From NCBI GenBank assembly GCA_964410665.1, contig CAYPIE010000006.1, forward strand, positions 62,001 to 126,000: a stretch of 64,000 nt of DNA, given 5' to 3'. The notes under the pieces are model-generated. The model was not told where the DNA came from, ran no database searches, and was given only the letters and a program-made list of their open reading frames with translations. The DNA comes from CAYPIE01 sp964410665 (lineage in GTDB: Bacteria > Planctomycetota > Planctomycetia > Gemmatales > Gemmataceae). A program made the translations under genes and the position numbers. Numbering within the stretch: the first letter of the stretch is position 1; each line of letters opens with the position of its first letter. Of this stretch, positions 16,799 to 25,647 are shown piece after piece.

Positions 16799-17998
16799 AT
16801 GCAAAGAGTCGCGATCGTTGATCCATCGGAGTCGAGCCGAGAGTCCCTCCGTAGTCTGCTCCTGGGAGTGGACTTTATTTGGTTGGAGGCAGAATGTGCC
16901 CGGTATGAATACTTCTACGATGTGATCCAACAATCAATGCCCGATCTGGTGATCGTGTCCCTCGATGCCGATCGAAATAAGGCATTGCAGATGATTGCTC
17001 AGCTCGCCGTAGAATATCCACAGTTGCCGATCTTAACGGTCAGTTCAGATCACCAGGCCTTACTCGAATCGTTACGCAACGGCGCCCGCTACTTTCTTAC
17101 CTATCCTTTGGGGTTGGAAGATTTACTGCTCACTTTACGTCGGGCAGTTTCGGAATCGGGCGTGCATCAGATCTCCTCGACAGGGATGCCGCTCGGTCCA
17201 CAGAGTTCTCTAGTGGTAAGTTTGCTCGGGTCACGTGGCGGTGTCGGATGTACCAGTTTGGCGGTCAACCTCGCGTCCACCCTGGCCACCGATCGGAACA
17301 ACCATGTCGCCCTGATCGACCTCGACTTGGCGCTCGGCGATGCCGACGTAGCCCTGGAAATGAACGATCCAAACAACCTGAGTATTGCCGATCTTGCCCG
17401 GAACATCGAACGCCTGGACATGAATTATCTCAAACGGACCCTGGTGGAGCACCCCGAAACAGGTGTGTCGCTCTTGCGGCATCCGCTGGAGATGCATGAG
17501 ATCAGTGTGATTCACGAAGGACATGTTGAACGCATTCTGAATCTGCTAAAGATCAGCTACAACTTTATGATTTTAGATCTTAGCAAATGCCTCATGCCGA
17601 CCGATCTACTGGCACTTCGTATGTCAGACATGATCTTATTAATGACTCAACTAGAGCTGAGCAGCCTTCGCAACACGGTGAGGATTCTCCATACCTTATC
17701 ACTCGAGGATGATTTGGGAGAGCGGGTCCGCATCCTGGTCAATCGCGTCGGTGCGGAACATGGAGATGAAGAAATCAGCTTGAAGAAAGCCGAGGAGGTG
17801 CTGGGTAAGCCGATCTTCTGGCAAATCCCCAACGATTCGCGGCCCATGATGGGCTCCCGAGTCGCGGGGCAGCCGTTACTCAAGTTTGATCCAAAGTGCC
17901 GGGCTCAACGGAGTATCGCTGGCCTAGCCGCTACCCTACAAGGAAAAACCCCGGTACCTGCCGAGGCTGAAAAGAAACGACGTGGCTGGTTTGGTTGA
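16799..17998 (+). CDS. cpaE: CpaE/TadZ-like pilus localisation ATPase with atypical receiver
   Basis: CpaE/TadZ proteins place the Tad machinery at a cell site. Residues 1-120 form a response-receiver-like domain in which the usual phospho-acceptor position appears to be Ser (DLVIVSLDAD), and the conserved Lys-Pro is YP; it is probably not phosphorylated. Residues about 140-370 are a MinD/ParA-type domain: LGSRGGVGCTSLAVNLA replaces the deviant Walker A KGGxGKT, so both lysines are absent, while VALIDLDLALGDADVALEM matches the following motif. ATP hydrolysis may be lost or altered. It sits between the secretin and the CpaF ATPase. Confidence 0.85.
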   Translation: MQRVAIVDPSESSRESLRSLLLGVDFIWLEAECARYEYFYDVIQQSMPDLVIVSLDADRNKALQMIAQLAVEYPQLPILTVSSDHQALLESLRNGARYFLTYPLGLEDLLLTLRRAVSESGVHQISSTGMPLGPQSSLVVSLLGSRGGVGCTSLAVNLASTLATDRNNHVALIDLDLALGDADVALEMNDPNNLSIADLARNIERLDMNYLKRTLVEHPETGVSLLRHPLEMHEISVIHEGHVERILNLLKISYNFMILDLSKCLMPTDLLALRMSDMILLMTQLELSSLRNTVRILHTLSLEDDLGERVRILVNRVGAEHGDEEISLKKAEEVLGKPIFWQIPNDSRPMMGSRVAGQPLLKFDPKCRAQRSIAGLAATLQGKTPVPAEAEKKRRGWFG

Positions 17999-18089
17999 TA
18001 TGAATCGTAGCTCGACCGAGCGCATCTGCGCGGTCGATGCTTGGGGATTGGTCGGCGCGTACGCTTGAACTTCTACGAGGGAACACCCG

Positions 18090-19481
18090 ATGTCGCGCTT
18101 ACAGCAAGGGATTTCAAAGCTCAATAACTTGAGCAATCATGGCTCGAGCATGGCGTCTCGAGGCTTCAGTCAAAGTTCGACCTATGGTGCCCAAGGTGGG
18201 CCGACCCGCAACTATGACGAGCTCAAACGACAGATACACAACAAGTTAGTTGAACGACTCGACTTTACCCGGGTTCGTGACCTAGCCAGCGAAGCGCTAA
18301 GGCGAGATATTCGTAGGGTGATCGAACACCTGTGTGACACCGAGAACCCGCTGCTAAGTCGCATGGACCGGGAAAAACTCATCGAGGAGATCCTCGATGA
18401 AACCTTAGGCTTTGGTCCGCTCGAGCCGTTGCTCAAGGATCCGACGGTGAGTGACATCCTGGTAAACGGTCCAAAACATGTTTACGTCGAACGCCGGGGT
18501 AAACTAGAGAAGAGTGATATCCTCTTTCGCGACAACGATCATTTGCTCCAAATCATCGACCGGATCGTCTCCAAGGTCGGTCGGCGGGTCGATGAGACTT
18601 CGCCGCTTTGTGATGCGCGGTTGCCTGATGGGTCACGTGTGAACACGGTGATCCCACCGATTGCTCTAGACGGGCCTTCGCTAAGTATCCGCCGTTTCGG
18701 CGCCAACCCACTGAAACTTGAGGACTTGCTCAATTACAAAGCCTTCTCTCCGGAGATGGCGATGCTACTCGAAGCGGCCATTAAGGCACGGCTGAATGTG
18801 ATCATCTCTGGGGGTACCGGTTGTGGGAAGACTACACTTCTGAACACGCTATCCAGCTTCATTCCTCACGATGAGCGGATTGTCACCATCGAAGACGCCG
18901 CAGAATTACAGTTGCAACAGGATCACGTGGTCCGTCTGGAAACCCGCCCGCCCAATATTGAAGGGAAAGGGGCCGTGAGCACGCGAGACTTAGTGAAAAA
19001 CGCCCTGCGTATGCGGCCAGAGCGAATCATCATCGGCGAGTGTCGTGGAGGCGAAACCCTCGACATGCTTCAGGCCATGAACACCGGTCACTCTGGTTCG
19101 ATGACGACCCTACACGCCAATACCGTCCGCGATGCGATGTCCCGTTTGGAAACCATGATCATGATGGCCGGGTTTGAACTACCGGTCAAAGCGATGCGGC
19201 AACAAATCGCCTCGGCCGTTGACGTGGTGATCCAGGCCAATCGTCTCCAAGGCGGGCCACGGAAAATTCTGAGCATCACCGAAGTGATGAATATGGAACA
19301 AGATATCATCATCATGCAGGAGGTGTTTCGCTATCGGCAGCTAGGGGTGGATCAGAACGGGCGAGCGTTTGGCCAGTTCGAGGCCACCGGAGTACGTCCG
19401 ACGTTTATCAATCGCCTGGAGGCCAAGGGGATCAAGTTACCCTCGAATATGTTTGCCGAACGAATCCTCATGCGTGACTAA
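18090..19481 (+). CDS. cpaF: Tad pilus assembly ATPase CpaF/TadA
   Basis: This is the secretion ATPase of the type II/IV family that drives Flp pilus extension. The 463-residue protein has an N-terminal helical domain (about 40-140, including GFGPLEPLLKDPTVSDILVN) and a RecA-like core. Walker A is ISGGTGCGKTTLLNTL, the Asp box is RIVTIEDAAELQL, Walker B is RPERIIIGECRGGE, and the His box is GHSGSMTTLHANT. All catalytic elements appear intact. TadB and TadC follow, as in canonical tad loci. Confidence 0.95.
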   Translation: MSRLQQGISKLNNLSNHGSSMASRGFSQSSTYGAQGGPTRNYDELKRQIHNKLVERLDFTRVRDLASEALRRDIRRVIEHLCDTENPLLSRMDREKLIEEILDETLGFGPLEPLLKDPTVSDILVNGPKHVYVERRGKLEKSDILFRDNDHLLQIIDRIVSKVGRRVDETSPLCDARLPDGSRVNTVIPPIALDGPSLSIRRFGANPLKLEDLLNYKAFSPEMAMLLEAAIKARLNVIISGGTGCGKTTLLNTLSSFIPHDERIVTIEDAAELQLQQDHVVRLETRPPNIEGKGAVSTRDLVKNALRMRPERIIIGECRGGETLDMLQAMNTGHSGSMTTLHANTVRDAMSRLETMIMMAGFELPVKAMRQQIASAVDVVIQANRLQGGPRKILSITEVMNMEQDIIIMQEVFRYRQLGVDQNGRAFGQFEATGVRPTFINRLEAKGIKLPSNMFAERILMRD

Positions 19482-19576
19482 CCGATCAACGTACGACGCT
19501 TGTAGCACGACCGCGGCCGATGGGGCGGTTTAATGGGTTGCTTCCACCGACTTGTCCTTGCACCAGGTGAATTGCC

Positions 19577-20539
19577 ATGGGTTCGTTACTGCTGCCTGCC
19601 CTCTCGTTCCTTGTCGTGACGGGGCTCATAGGTTTGGTCGCTTTAATCTTTCGTACCAAGGAAGATGGCGAGGCGGCCGAGCGACTCGATACACTGGTCG
19701 GCCGTAAACAACAACGCTCGGAGTCATCGGCAGAGTTGTTGCTGAAACAGGCACTCACGGAGGTAGACAAAAAATCGTTCTTAGAACGGATTACACCCGA
19801 TGCGTTCAACTTTACCCGCTTATTTGAGCAGGCCGATGCCAACATCCGTCCAAGTGCTTTGTTTGCTTTCGCCTTAGCTTCTGCCATGCTGGGGGGGACG
19901 GTGGCCGGGTTTTTCTTGAACATCTACGTGGTGCCAATTGGTGGGTTGATGTTCTTTTCACTCCCATTTTTGTGGCTGTTTTATAAGCGGAATGCACGGT
20001 TGAAGGCCTTCGCTGCCCAACTGGGCGACGCCATGGAGCTAATTGCCCGTGCCTTGCGAGCTGGTCACTCACTTGCCGCGGGGATACATGTGGTCGCCGA
20101 AGAGATGCCGCCGCCGATCAGTAAAGAGTTCGGTCGCGTCTATGAAGAACAGAACCTCGGGATTCCGCTGGAAGAAGCCTTAAAGGGCATGTGTGATCGG
20201 GTTCCAAACCTCGATCTGAAGTTTTTTGTGACCTCGGTGGCTATCCAACGACAGACCGGGGGTGACTTAGCCGAAATCCTCGATCGCATCGGGCATATTA
20301 TTCGTGAGCGATTCAAGATCCTTGGGCAAGTCAAGGCACTGACTGCTGAAGGCCGACTGTCGGGGATCGTGTTGATTGCTCTACCGATCGGCTTGTTCTT
20401 GATGATGCTTTCAATTAAGCCCGATTATGTCAGCTTGCTCTGGAAAGATCCCATGGGGGTCAAGATGTCCATCGGGGCAATCGTGATGATGCTGATTGGC
20501 TCATATGCGATCAAGAAGATCGTCGATATTAAGGTGTAA
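19577..20539 (+). CDS. tadB: Tad pilus inner-membrane platform protein TadB
   Basis: TadB is one half of the GspF-like inner-membrane platform that couples CpaF to pilin assembly. The 320-residue protein has membrane segments near the N-terminus, at about 95-135, and two near the C-terminus. The GspF-type cytoplasmic helical domain contains LGDAMELIARALRAGHSL and FVTSVAIQRQTGGDLAEIL, as in the T2SF family. TadC follows after 41 bp, presumably co-transcribed. Confidence 0.92.
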   Translation: MGSLLLPALSFLVVTGLIGLVALIFRTKEDGEAAERLDTLVGRKQQRSESSAELLLKQALTEVDKKSFLERITPDAFNFTRLFEQADANIRPSALFAFALASAMLGGTVAGFFLNIYVVPIGGLMFFSLPFLWLFYKRNARLKAFAAQLGDAMELIARALRAGHSLAAGIHVVAEEMPPPISKEFGRVYEEQNLGIPLEEALKGMCDRVPNLDLKFFVTSVAIQRQTGGDLAEILDRIGHIIRERFKILGQVKALTAEGRLSGIVLIALPIGLFLMMLSIKPDYVSLLWKDPMGVKMSIGAIVMMLIGSYAIKKIVDIKV

Positions 20540-20580
20540 GCGGTTCAAAGCATGCGGCCTCATCCAGGAGTCTAGCCACC

Positions 20581-21537
20581 ATGATCTTGCTGGCCCTCAC
20601 AATTGCGGACCTCGCTCCATTTTTAATGTTCCTGCTAGTGATGGGTGGGAGCTGGTACTTGTTGACTTTGATCTCGCAACGCAACAGCCAGGCAGAGGAA
20701 CGGCTGGAACGACTGGGACGGCCAAAATCTCTGGTGGAGATCGAGGATCTGGCCAAAGGAGATGACCGGCAACGCTATGCGGGACTTAAAGATGCGATCT
20801 CGAACTTAGGTCGTGGATTGGAGCCTCAGTCGGAGTTAGAAAAGAACCAGATTAAAGTCAAGCTTGCCAATGCGGGTTTTCGTAGTGACACCGCCTTGGC
20901 GATTTACCAAGGATGTCGTGTACTTGGACTGTTGCTGGGTATCGCTGTGGCGGTTGGTATAATGTACTTTGGGACTGGTTTTAATCTCAAGGGTATCCAA
21001 TACGGTGTGGGGGCAGCCGCATTCTTGTTCTTCTTCCCCCAGGTCGCTCTGTGGCAGATTCGCACGACCCGACAAAAAGAGATCTTTTTAACTTTGCCGG
21101 ACTCCTTGGATTTGTTGGTGGTTTGTGTCGAGAGCGGTCTGGGCCTGGATGCCGCACTCCGCAAGGTGACCGAGGAGATGAAGGACCACTCCAAGGTGCT
21201 CTGTGAAGAGTTTTCCCTAGCGAATCTACAATTACAGATGGGCCGACCACGTCGTGAAGTATTGCATGACTTGGGGGTTCGCACTGGCGTCGATGATGTC
21301 CGAGCCCTGGTTGCGATCCTGATCCAGGCAGACCGCTTTGGTGCCAGTATCGCGCAAGCGTTGCGTGTCCAGTCGGACTCGATGCGCACGCGACGCCGAC
21401 AAATCGCCGAGGAGAAGGCCTCGAAGACCGCTGTCCAGTTAATCTTCCCACTGGTGTTGTTCATCTTCCCGGCAATCTTCGTCGTCTTGGTCGGCCCAGC
21501 AGCAATCCAAATCTCTAAGGGATTGCTGAAAAACTGA
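20581..21537 (+). CDS. tadC: Tad pilus inner-membrane platform protein TadC
   Basis: TadC is the second GspF-like platform subunit. The protein (318 residues) has an N-terminal membrane helix, a pair at about 100-155, and a C-terminal one (LIFPLVLFIFPAIFVVLVG). The T2SF domain contains LPDSLDLLVVCVESGLGLDAAL and LVAILIQADRFGASIAQALR, both typical. The order CpaF-TadB-TadC and short spacing fit one transcript. Confidence 0.92.
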   Translation: MILLALTIADLAPFLMFLLVMGGSWYLLTLISQRNSQAEERLERLGRPKSLVEIEDLAKGDDRQRYAGLKDAISNLGRGLEPQSELEKNQIKVKLANAGFRSDTALAIYQGCRVLGLLLGIAVAVGIMYFGTGFNLKGIQYGVGAAAFLFFFPQVALWQIRTTRQKEIFLTLPDSLDLLVVCVESGLGLDAALRKVTEEMKDHSKVLCEEFSLANLQLQMGRPRREVLHDLGVRTGVDDVRALVAILIQADRFGASIAQALRVQSDSMRTRRRQIAEEKASKTAVQLIFPLVLFIFPAIFVVLVGPAAIQISKGLLKN

Positions 21538-21590
21538 CGTAAAACGGCGATGGTCGGTCCGTCGTCCGTTCCTTCGGAGGGTATGTCCGG

Positions 21591-22265
21591 ATGAAAGGAT
21601 TCATCATGAATCAAACAAAGGTAGTGGGCTTGTTTCTCGGGTTGGCAATGCTGTCGCTTGGCTGTCAAGGAGGCAACCGTTACCGCGACTTGGTTGATCC
21701 CTGCTACCCCGAGCGCTACAACGCCGCAGCAAGAGCTGAAGTGGTCTCTTACTTCGCCCCGCAAGTGCAGAATGGCCACGTTCTAGATCAAACGATTTGG
21801 AACTACCACTTTGAACGAGGTACCGCCAACTTGCACCCGGCTGGACGCGATAAGCTCGATCAACTGGTCCGGACCCGACCGGTCCCGGACCCCCAGATCT
21901 TCCTGGCGACTGCCCGCGATATCACGGCCGAACCTGCAAAGTTCGCCGAGGAGCGACGTCAACTTGATGAAGCCCGGAAGCAGGCCATTGAGGAATACGT
22001 GATGGCCCAGACAGCCGGCAGACCAATGCATTTCGACGTATTAGTCCACGATCCTTCCGAGCCATTTATCAGTGCCGAAGAAGGAGCCCTGGCTATTTCG
22101 CGGAATCGTATTGCCGTGCAAGGCGCAGGAATTGGCGGGGGTGGCTTTGGCGGCGCTGGTGGTGGCTTTGGCGGTGGTGTCGGCGGTCCTGGGGGCAACG
22201 TAGGTGCTGGGGGAGTCGGCGCTGGTGCTGGTGGCGCGGTCGCCGGCGGCGGGGTTGGCGGTTGA
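21591..22265 (+). CDS. OmpA-like lipoprotein with Gly-rich tail, possible CpaD analogue
   Basis: The 224-residue protein has a lipoprotein signal ending LSLGC. The middle part (FERGTANLHPAGRDKLDQL ... LDEARKQAIEEYV) resembles the beta-alpha pattern of OmpA/Pal-type domains, similar to CpaD/RcpB lipoproteins that assist the secretin. Residues from about 178 are almost only Gly with Ala and Val. No family is certain. Its place directly after tadC suggests a role in pilus passage through the envelope. The ATG at 21591 follows CGGAGGG; another ATG is at 21606. Confidence 0.65.
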   Translation: MKGFIMNQTKVVGLFLGLAMLSLGCQGGNRYRDLVDPCYPERYNAAARAEVVSYFAPQVQNGHVLDQTIWNYHFERGTANLHPAGRDKLDQLVRTRPVPDPQIFLATARDITAEPAKFAEERRQLDEARKQAIEEYVMAQTAGRPMHFDVLVHDPSEPFISAEEGALAISRNRIAVQGAGIGGGGFGGAGGGFGGGVGGPGGNVGAGGVGAGAGGAVAGGGVGG

Positions 22266-22294
22266 TCCCTGCAAGGAACCTTACTATGTCCCAG

Positions 22295-22330
22295 TTGGAT
22301 CGGATCCAATTCGGTTCGGATCCGATCCAA
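22295..22330 (+). terminator. 13-bp perfect inverted repeat between two tad-locus genes
   Basis: TTGGATCGGATCC and GGATCCGATCCAA enclose ten bases, about 30 bp after the lipoprotein stop. TCCTTGACCTTC follows. It could terminate or attenuate transcription of the tad operon before the small membrane protein. Confidence 0.5.
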
Positions 22331-22390
22331 TCCTTGACCTTCTGATAGACAATGGAGCCGAACGAACCTTGATGAACCAACGGTGATTCG

Positions 22391-22606
22391 ATGTGGTGGT
22401 TGCTCGTTGCAGCGCTTTCCGTGGCTTGGTCGGAGGGGACTTCCTTGGCCTCCTCGCTCGTCGCGTTCTCGTTCTCGGATTATTGGAGTGGCTTTGTCGA
22501 CCACTGGTCGAAATGGATTGCCCAGTCCAATGGGGTGGTGGTGACCGCCTTGGTGATTGGGGCGATCTCGATTCTGATTATCGCGCAAGGCAAGTGGAAA
22601 AAATAG
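22391..22606 (+). CDS. Small membrane protein in the tad locus
   Basis: The 71-residue product has a hydrophobic N-terminal segment (WWLLVAALSVAW), an aromatic stretch (FSDYWSGFVDHWSKWI), and a C-terminal transmembrane helix (GVVVTALVIGAISILIIAQG) ending in KWKK. I do not recognise a family. Its position between the lipoprotein and the AAA+ gene and its codon pattern make it a likely gene. It is not a Flp or TadE homologue that I can see: there is no Gly-x4-Glu-Tyr processing motif. Confidence 0.55.
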   Translation: MWWLLVAALSVAWSEGTSLASSLVAFSFSDYWSGFVDHWSKWIAQSNGVVVTALVIGAISILIIAQGKWKK

Positions 22607-22684
22607 CGGCGTCTACGTTTTCGCAATCCTGCACCTGCGATTTGTTTGCACTCTTAGACTTTCCCACCTCGAAGAGTATCCACC

Positions 22685-24034
22685 ATGAAGTCGGCTGCAC
22701 TGCAAGATCCCTATCTCGATGGCTTAAATGTACCTGATGCTCCCATTGCTCCTGAGTCCCTCCAAGAAGCGGGATTAACTTCGGGGTTTCTCAACGAGAT
22801 GTTACTGCGCACGCTGTACACCCAAGGGGCTATGATCGGACGGGACTTAGCGCAGCTATTGTGTTTACCGTTCAAAGTGATACGCGATTGTTTGAAGTTC
22901 CTCAAAGATGAGAAATGTATCCAAATCGACGGCGGCGATCTGGTGGGCGAAGTCAGCTATCGCTTCTCGCTCACCGATTTGGGCCGGACTCGCGCAAAAG
23001 AAGCCCTGCAGTTCTGTTCTTATGTCGGACCTGCACCCGTCCCTCTCGAAGACTATGTCGAACAGACGTACCGCCAAGCGGTCACCGGTATCAGCTGTTC
23101 GCCAGAAGCTCTAAGAGCTCCCTTTTCTCATCTGGTCTTGAAAGAGGATCTGTTTAATGCCATCGGGCCGGCGATTATCAGCGGTCGTTCGGTGTTTATC
23201 TACGGTCCTCCCGGCAATGGCAAGACCGCCATGGCGCGCTCGATCGGCGATTTCATGAACACCGTGGGAGGCTCGATTTATGTCCCATTCGCCTTTCTAG
23301 CAGATAGTAATATCATTACCGTTTTTGACCCCTCCCTGCATGTCGTCGATGAATCGTTTGAGGCCGAGCACCGCGACGATGCTGATGCAACGGTGCGGCG
23401 TCTCTTAAATACCGGTTCATTCGATGCACGCTGGGTGCGGATTCGACGGCCCGTGATTGTGACCGGCGGCGAGCTAAACCTCGAAATGCTCGATCTTCGC
23501 TATAACGCCGAAGGGAATTTTTACCAGGTCCCCATCCACTTCAAGGCCAACGGTGGGGTCTTTCTGATCGATGACTTCGGCCGCCAACTGGTCAGCCCGA
23601 AAGAATTGCTCAACCGCTGGATCCTGCCCCTCGAAGATCGCCACGACTTTTTGACGGTCGCCTCGGGGAAGAAATTTCAAGTCCCCTTCGAGCAATTGAT
23701 TATCTTTTCGACCAACCTGGATCCCAAAGATTTGGTGGATGATGCATTCTTGCGGCGGATCCGCCACAAGGTGCAGATCAACGCCCCGACCCGGGATGTC
23801 TACGAGAAGATCTTCCAAGCTTATGCGCGGAAGCTCGGCATGAATCCATGTCCAGAAGCTATTGACTACCTTTACGAACGCTACTATACGAAGGGTCGAA
23901 CGCCACGGGCCAGCGATTGTCGTGATTTGCTCGAGACGGTGCAGTCGATTTGCCGCTATCGCCGGCAACCGGTGCATCTGACACGGGACTTGATGATCGA
24001 AGCCTCCGCAAGCTTTATTGCCGAGTTCCAATGA
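22685..24034 (+). CDS. AAA+ ATPase with N-terminal winged-helix-like domain
   Basis: The 449-residue protein has a winged-helix-like N-terminal region (about 30-110: LRTLYTQGAMIGRDLAQLL ... FSLTDLGRTRAKEAL), then a P-loop ATPase. Walker A is YGPPGNGKTAMARSI (near 175), Walker B GGVFLIDDFGRQL (near 295), sensor 1 IIFSTNLDP (near 340), and a helical lid domain after 365. It contains no membrane segment. Similar ATPases sit near tad genes in some bacteria, but the role is not established; a cytoplasmic regulator or remodelling factor for the pilus is an inference. Confidence 0.75.
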   Translation: MKSAALQDPYLDGLNVPDAPIAPESLQEAGLTSGFLNEMLLRTLYTQGAMIGRDLAQLLCLPFKVIRDCLKFLKDEKCIQIDGGDLVGEVSYRFSLTDLGRTRAKEALQFCSYVGPAPVPLEDYVEQTYRQAVTGISCSPEALRAPFSHLVLKEDLFNAIGPAIISGRSVFIYGPPGNGKTAMARSIGDFMNTVGGSIYVPFAFLADSNIITVFDPSLHVVDESFEAEHRDDADATVRRLLNTGSFDARWVRIRRPVIVTGGELNLEMLDLRYNAEGNFYQVPIHFKANGGVFLIDDFGRQLVSPKELLNRWILPLEDRHDFLTVASGKKFQVPFEQLIIFSTNLDPKDLVDDAFLRRIRHKVQINAPTRDVYEKIFQAYARKLGMNPCPEAIDYLYERYYTKGRTPRASDCRDLLETVQSICRYRRQPVHLTRDLMIEASASFIAEFQ

Positions 24035-24086
24035 CTTGGAAGGTCGGCCCTCCATCCCGAGGGGGAGCCAGGTAGGGAGGGATTCC

Positions 24087-25325
24087 ATGGACGGTCGACG
24101 TGCGCTTGGGCTGGCGATGGGGCTTACAATTGTGATTGGTTGTCGGTCTAGCCAGTTAGCATCCCCCGAGACTCCTTTACAGAGTCCGCCGGGGTCGGAG
24201 GTCGTTCAGCCCTCGCCCCCGCTGATGCCCGAACCAGAGATTCAGCAGACCAGCTACGCGAACCAGACCTGGTTTTCGGGAGACCGTAAGCCCAAAGTCA
24301 GCCCCGATACCTATGTCGCATTGGGCCAGGTCAAACATGGCGCGGCCAAAACTCCAGGTCGTGCCAAGGTAGATCGGGATCGCTTGTTTGAAGAAGCTCG
24401 CGTTCACTACCAACAAGCCTTACAACAAGATCCCAAAAGCATCAGTGCTTTGGAAGCTTTGGCCAAGCTGTATCTGGATATGAACCAAATCCCTATGGCC
24501 ATGAAAAAATATGATCAGGCGATCCAATTGGCTCCGCCTGATCAGAAGCATTCTCTGTGGCGAGATGTCGGTCGCATCCAGGCTCGCCACAAGCAATTTA
24601 ATGTGGCCATCCATAGTTTCCAACAAGCACTGCAATACGATCCAGAAAATCGAACCTACGCCAAAGACCTCGCCTTCTGTATGGCCTGTACAGGCCGTAC
24701 CGAGGAAGCCTTTGCACTGCTACACCGCACGGGTCTCACTCAGGCTGAGGCACGCTTTAACCTAGCCCAAGCACTCGACTATATGAAAGATCCTGCGGGT
24801 GCTCAGGAACAGCTCCGCCTGTGTTTACAGGCAGCTCCCAACTTCCCACGTGCTCAGAAGATGTTGGCGAAACTGTCCGGACAACCCGAACCCAACCTAC
24901 CACCTATGGGATCTGCTCCGACGCATGCATCCGCTCTACCAGCAAGCCAGCCGAAGTACACCGACGCAAAGGTCGAGCCTCAACCTGTCGTCACCATGCC
25001 GAACTTGCGGCCTGTGCCAAACCCAAGCTCCGGAAGTCAGGCTCCCTCAGCACCGGCCCTGAAGACCCCGGGAACATCGGCAACGGCTGCAACCAGGGTT
25101 ACGCGTGCCAGTCATAGCCCCTTACCCCCATTGCTATCGACCAACTGGGATCGTAATGTACTCCAGAGCATGCCACAGATTCCAAGTAGTTTCCAACCTC
25201 CACGCCCGAAGCCGAGACGCTTGGGCAGCAACCCGCGCTTGTCCCCGAGGCCAGCCATGCCGCCTTCGCGCACCGAGAATCATCTTCCTGATCTACCGGC
25301 TTTCAAGCTAAAGAATTGGGATTGA
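24087..25325 (+). CDS. TPR lipoprotein, TadD-like
   Basis: The 412-residue protein starts with a lipoprotein signal (MDGRRALGLAMGLTIVIGC). Three or more tetratricopeptide repeats cover about residues 95-255, for example ALEALAKLYLDMNQIPMAMKKYDQAI and NVAIHSFQQALQYDP. A Pro/Ser-rich disordered tail forms the last 140 residues. In tad loci, TadD is a TPR lipoprotein needed for secretin assembly, so this is a likely counterpart. The ATG after GGGAGGG is chosen; an upstream frame overlapping the AAA+ gene adds no signal peptide. Confidence 0.75.
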   Translation: MDGRRALGLAMGLTIVIGCRSSQLASPETPLQSPPGSEVVQPSPPLMPEPEIQQTSYANQTWFSGDRKPKVSPDTYVALGQVKHGAAKTPGRAKVDRDRLFEEARVHYQQALQQDPKSISALEALAKLYLDMNQIPMAMKKYDQAIQLAPPDQKHSLWRDVGRIQARHKQFNVAIHSFQQALQYDPENRTYAKDLAFCMACTGRTEEAFALLHRTGLTQAEARFNLAQALDYMKDPAGAQEQLRLCLQAAPNFPRAQKMLAKLSGQPEPNLPPMGSAPTHASALPASQPKYTDAKVEPQPVVTMPNLRPVPNPSSGSQAPSAPALKTPGTSATAATRVTRASHSPLPPLLSTNWDRNVLQSMPQIPSSFQPPRPKPRRLGSNPRLSPRPAMPPSRTENHLPDLPAFKLKNWD

Positions 25326-25338
25326 GGAGTATGGGGCC

Positions 25339-25647
25339 ATGCCCTGGATTACCATTGCGGCACTAACCGATTGCAGGCCAGGGCAGGCTCTCTTGGTGGA
25401 GATCGCAGGGAAAAGCTTGGCAGTTTTCCATCAACCTGAAGGAATCTTTGTCTTGGACAATCGTTGCCCTCATCGCGATGCTCCACTTCATGAAGGAGTT
25501 TGCCGCGATGGTTTTGTGATCTGCCCATGGCATAATGCACGCTTTGACCTGCGTACCGGAGCGCATCACAATCCACCTGCTACGACGGGTGTACGTGCCT
25601 ATTCGGTTCAAATCGTCGGAGAAACGATTCAAGTGGAGCTCGACTGA
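25339..25647 (+). CDS. Rieske [2Fe-2S] ferredoxin
   Basis: The 102-residue protein holds both Rieske ligand boxes, CPHRDAPLHEG and CPWHNARFDLRTG (C-x-H and C-x2-H). Size and loop sequence match the NirD/Rieske-ferredoxin group, which pass electrons to dioxygenases or nitrite reductase. No such oxidoreductase is nearby. It begins 13 bp after the TPR gene and is probably co-transcribed with it. It overlaps the convergent rpiB by 19 bp at the 3' end. Function in pilus biology is unsupported. Confidence 0.85.
   Translation: MPWITIAALTDCRPGQALLVEIAGKSLAVFHQPEGIFVLDNRCPHRDAPLHEGVCRDGFVICPWHNARFDLRTGAHHNPPATTGVRAYSVQIVGETIQVELD

Noticed and set aside
25339..25647. Rieske protein as a pilus component
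   Set aside because: It is only 13 bp from the TPR gene, but no known Tad system uses an iron-sulfur protein. Kept as an independent gene.
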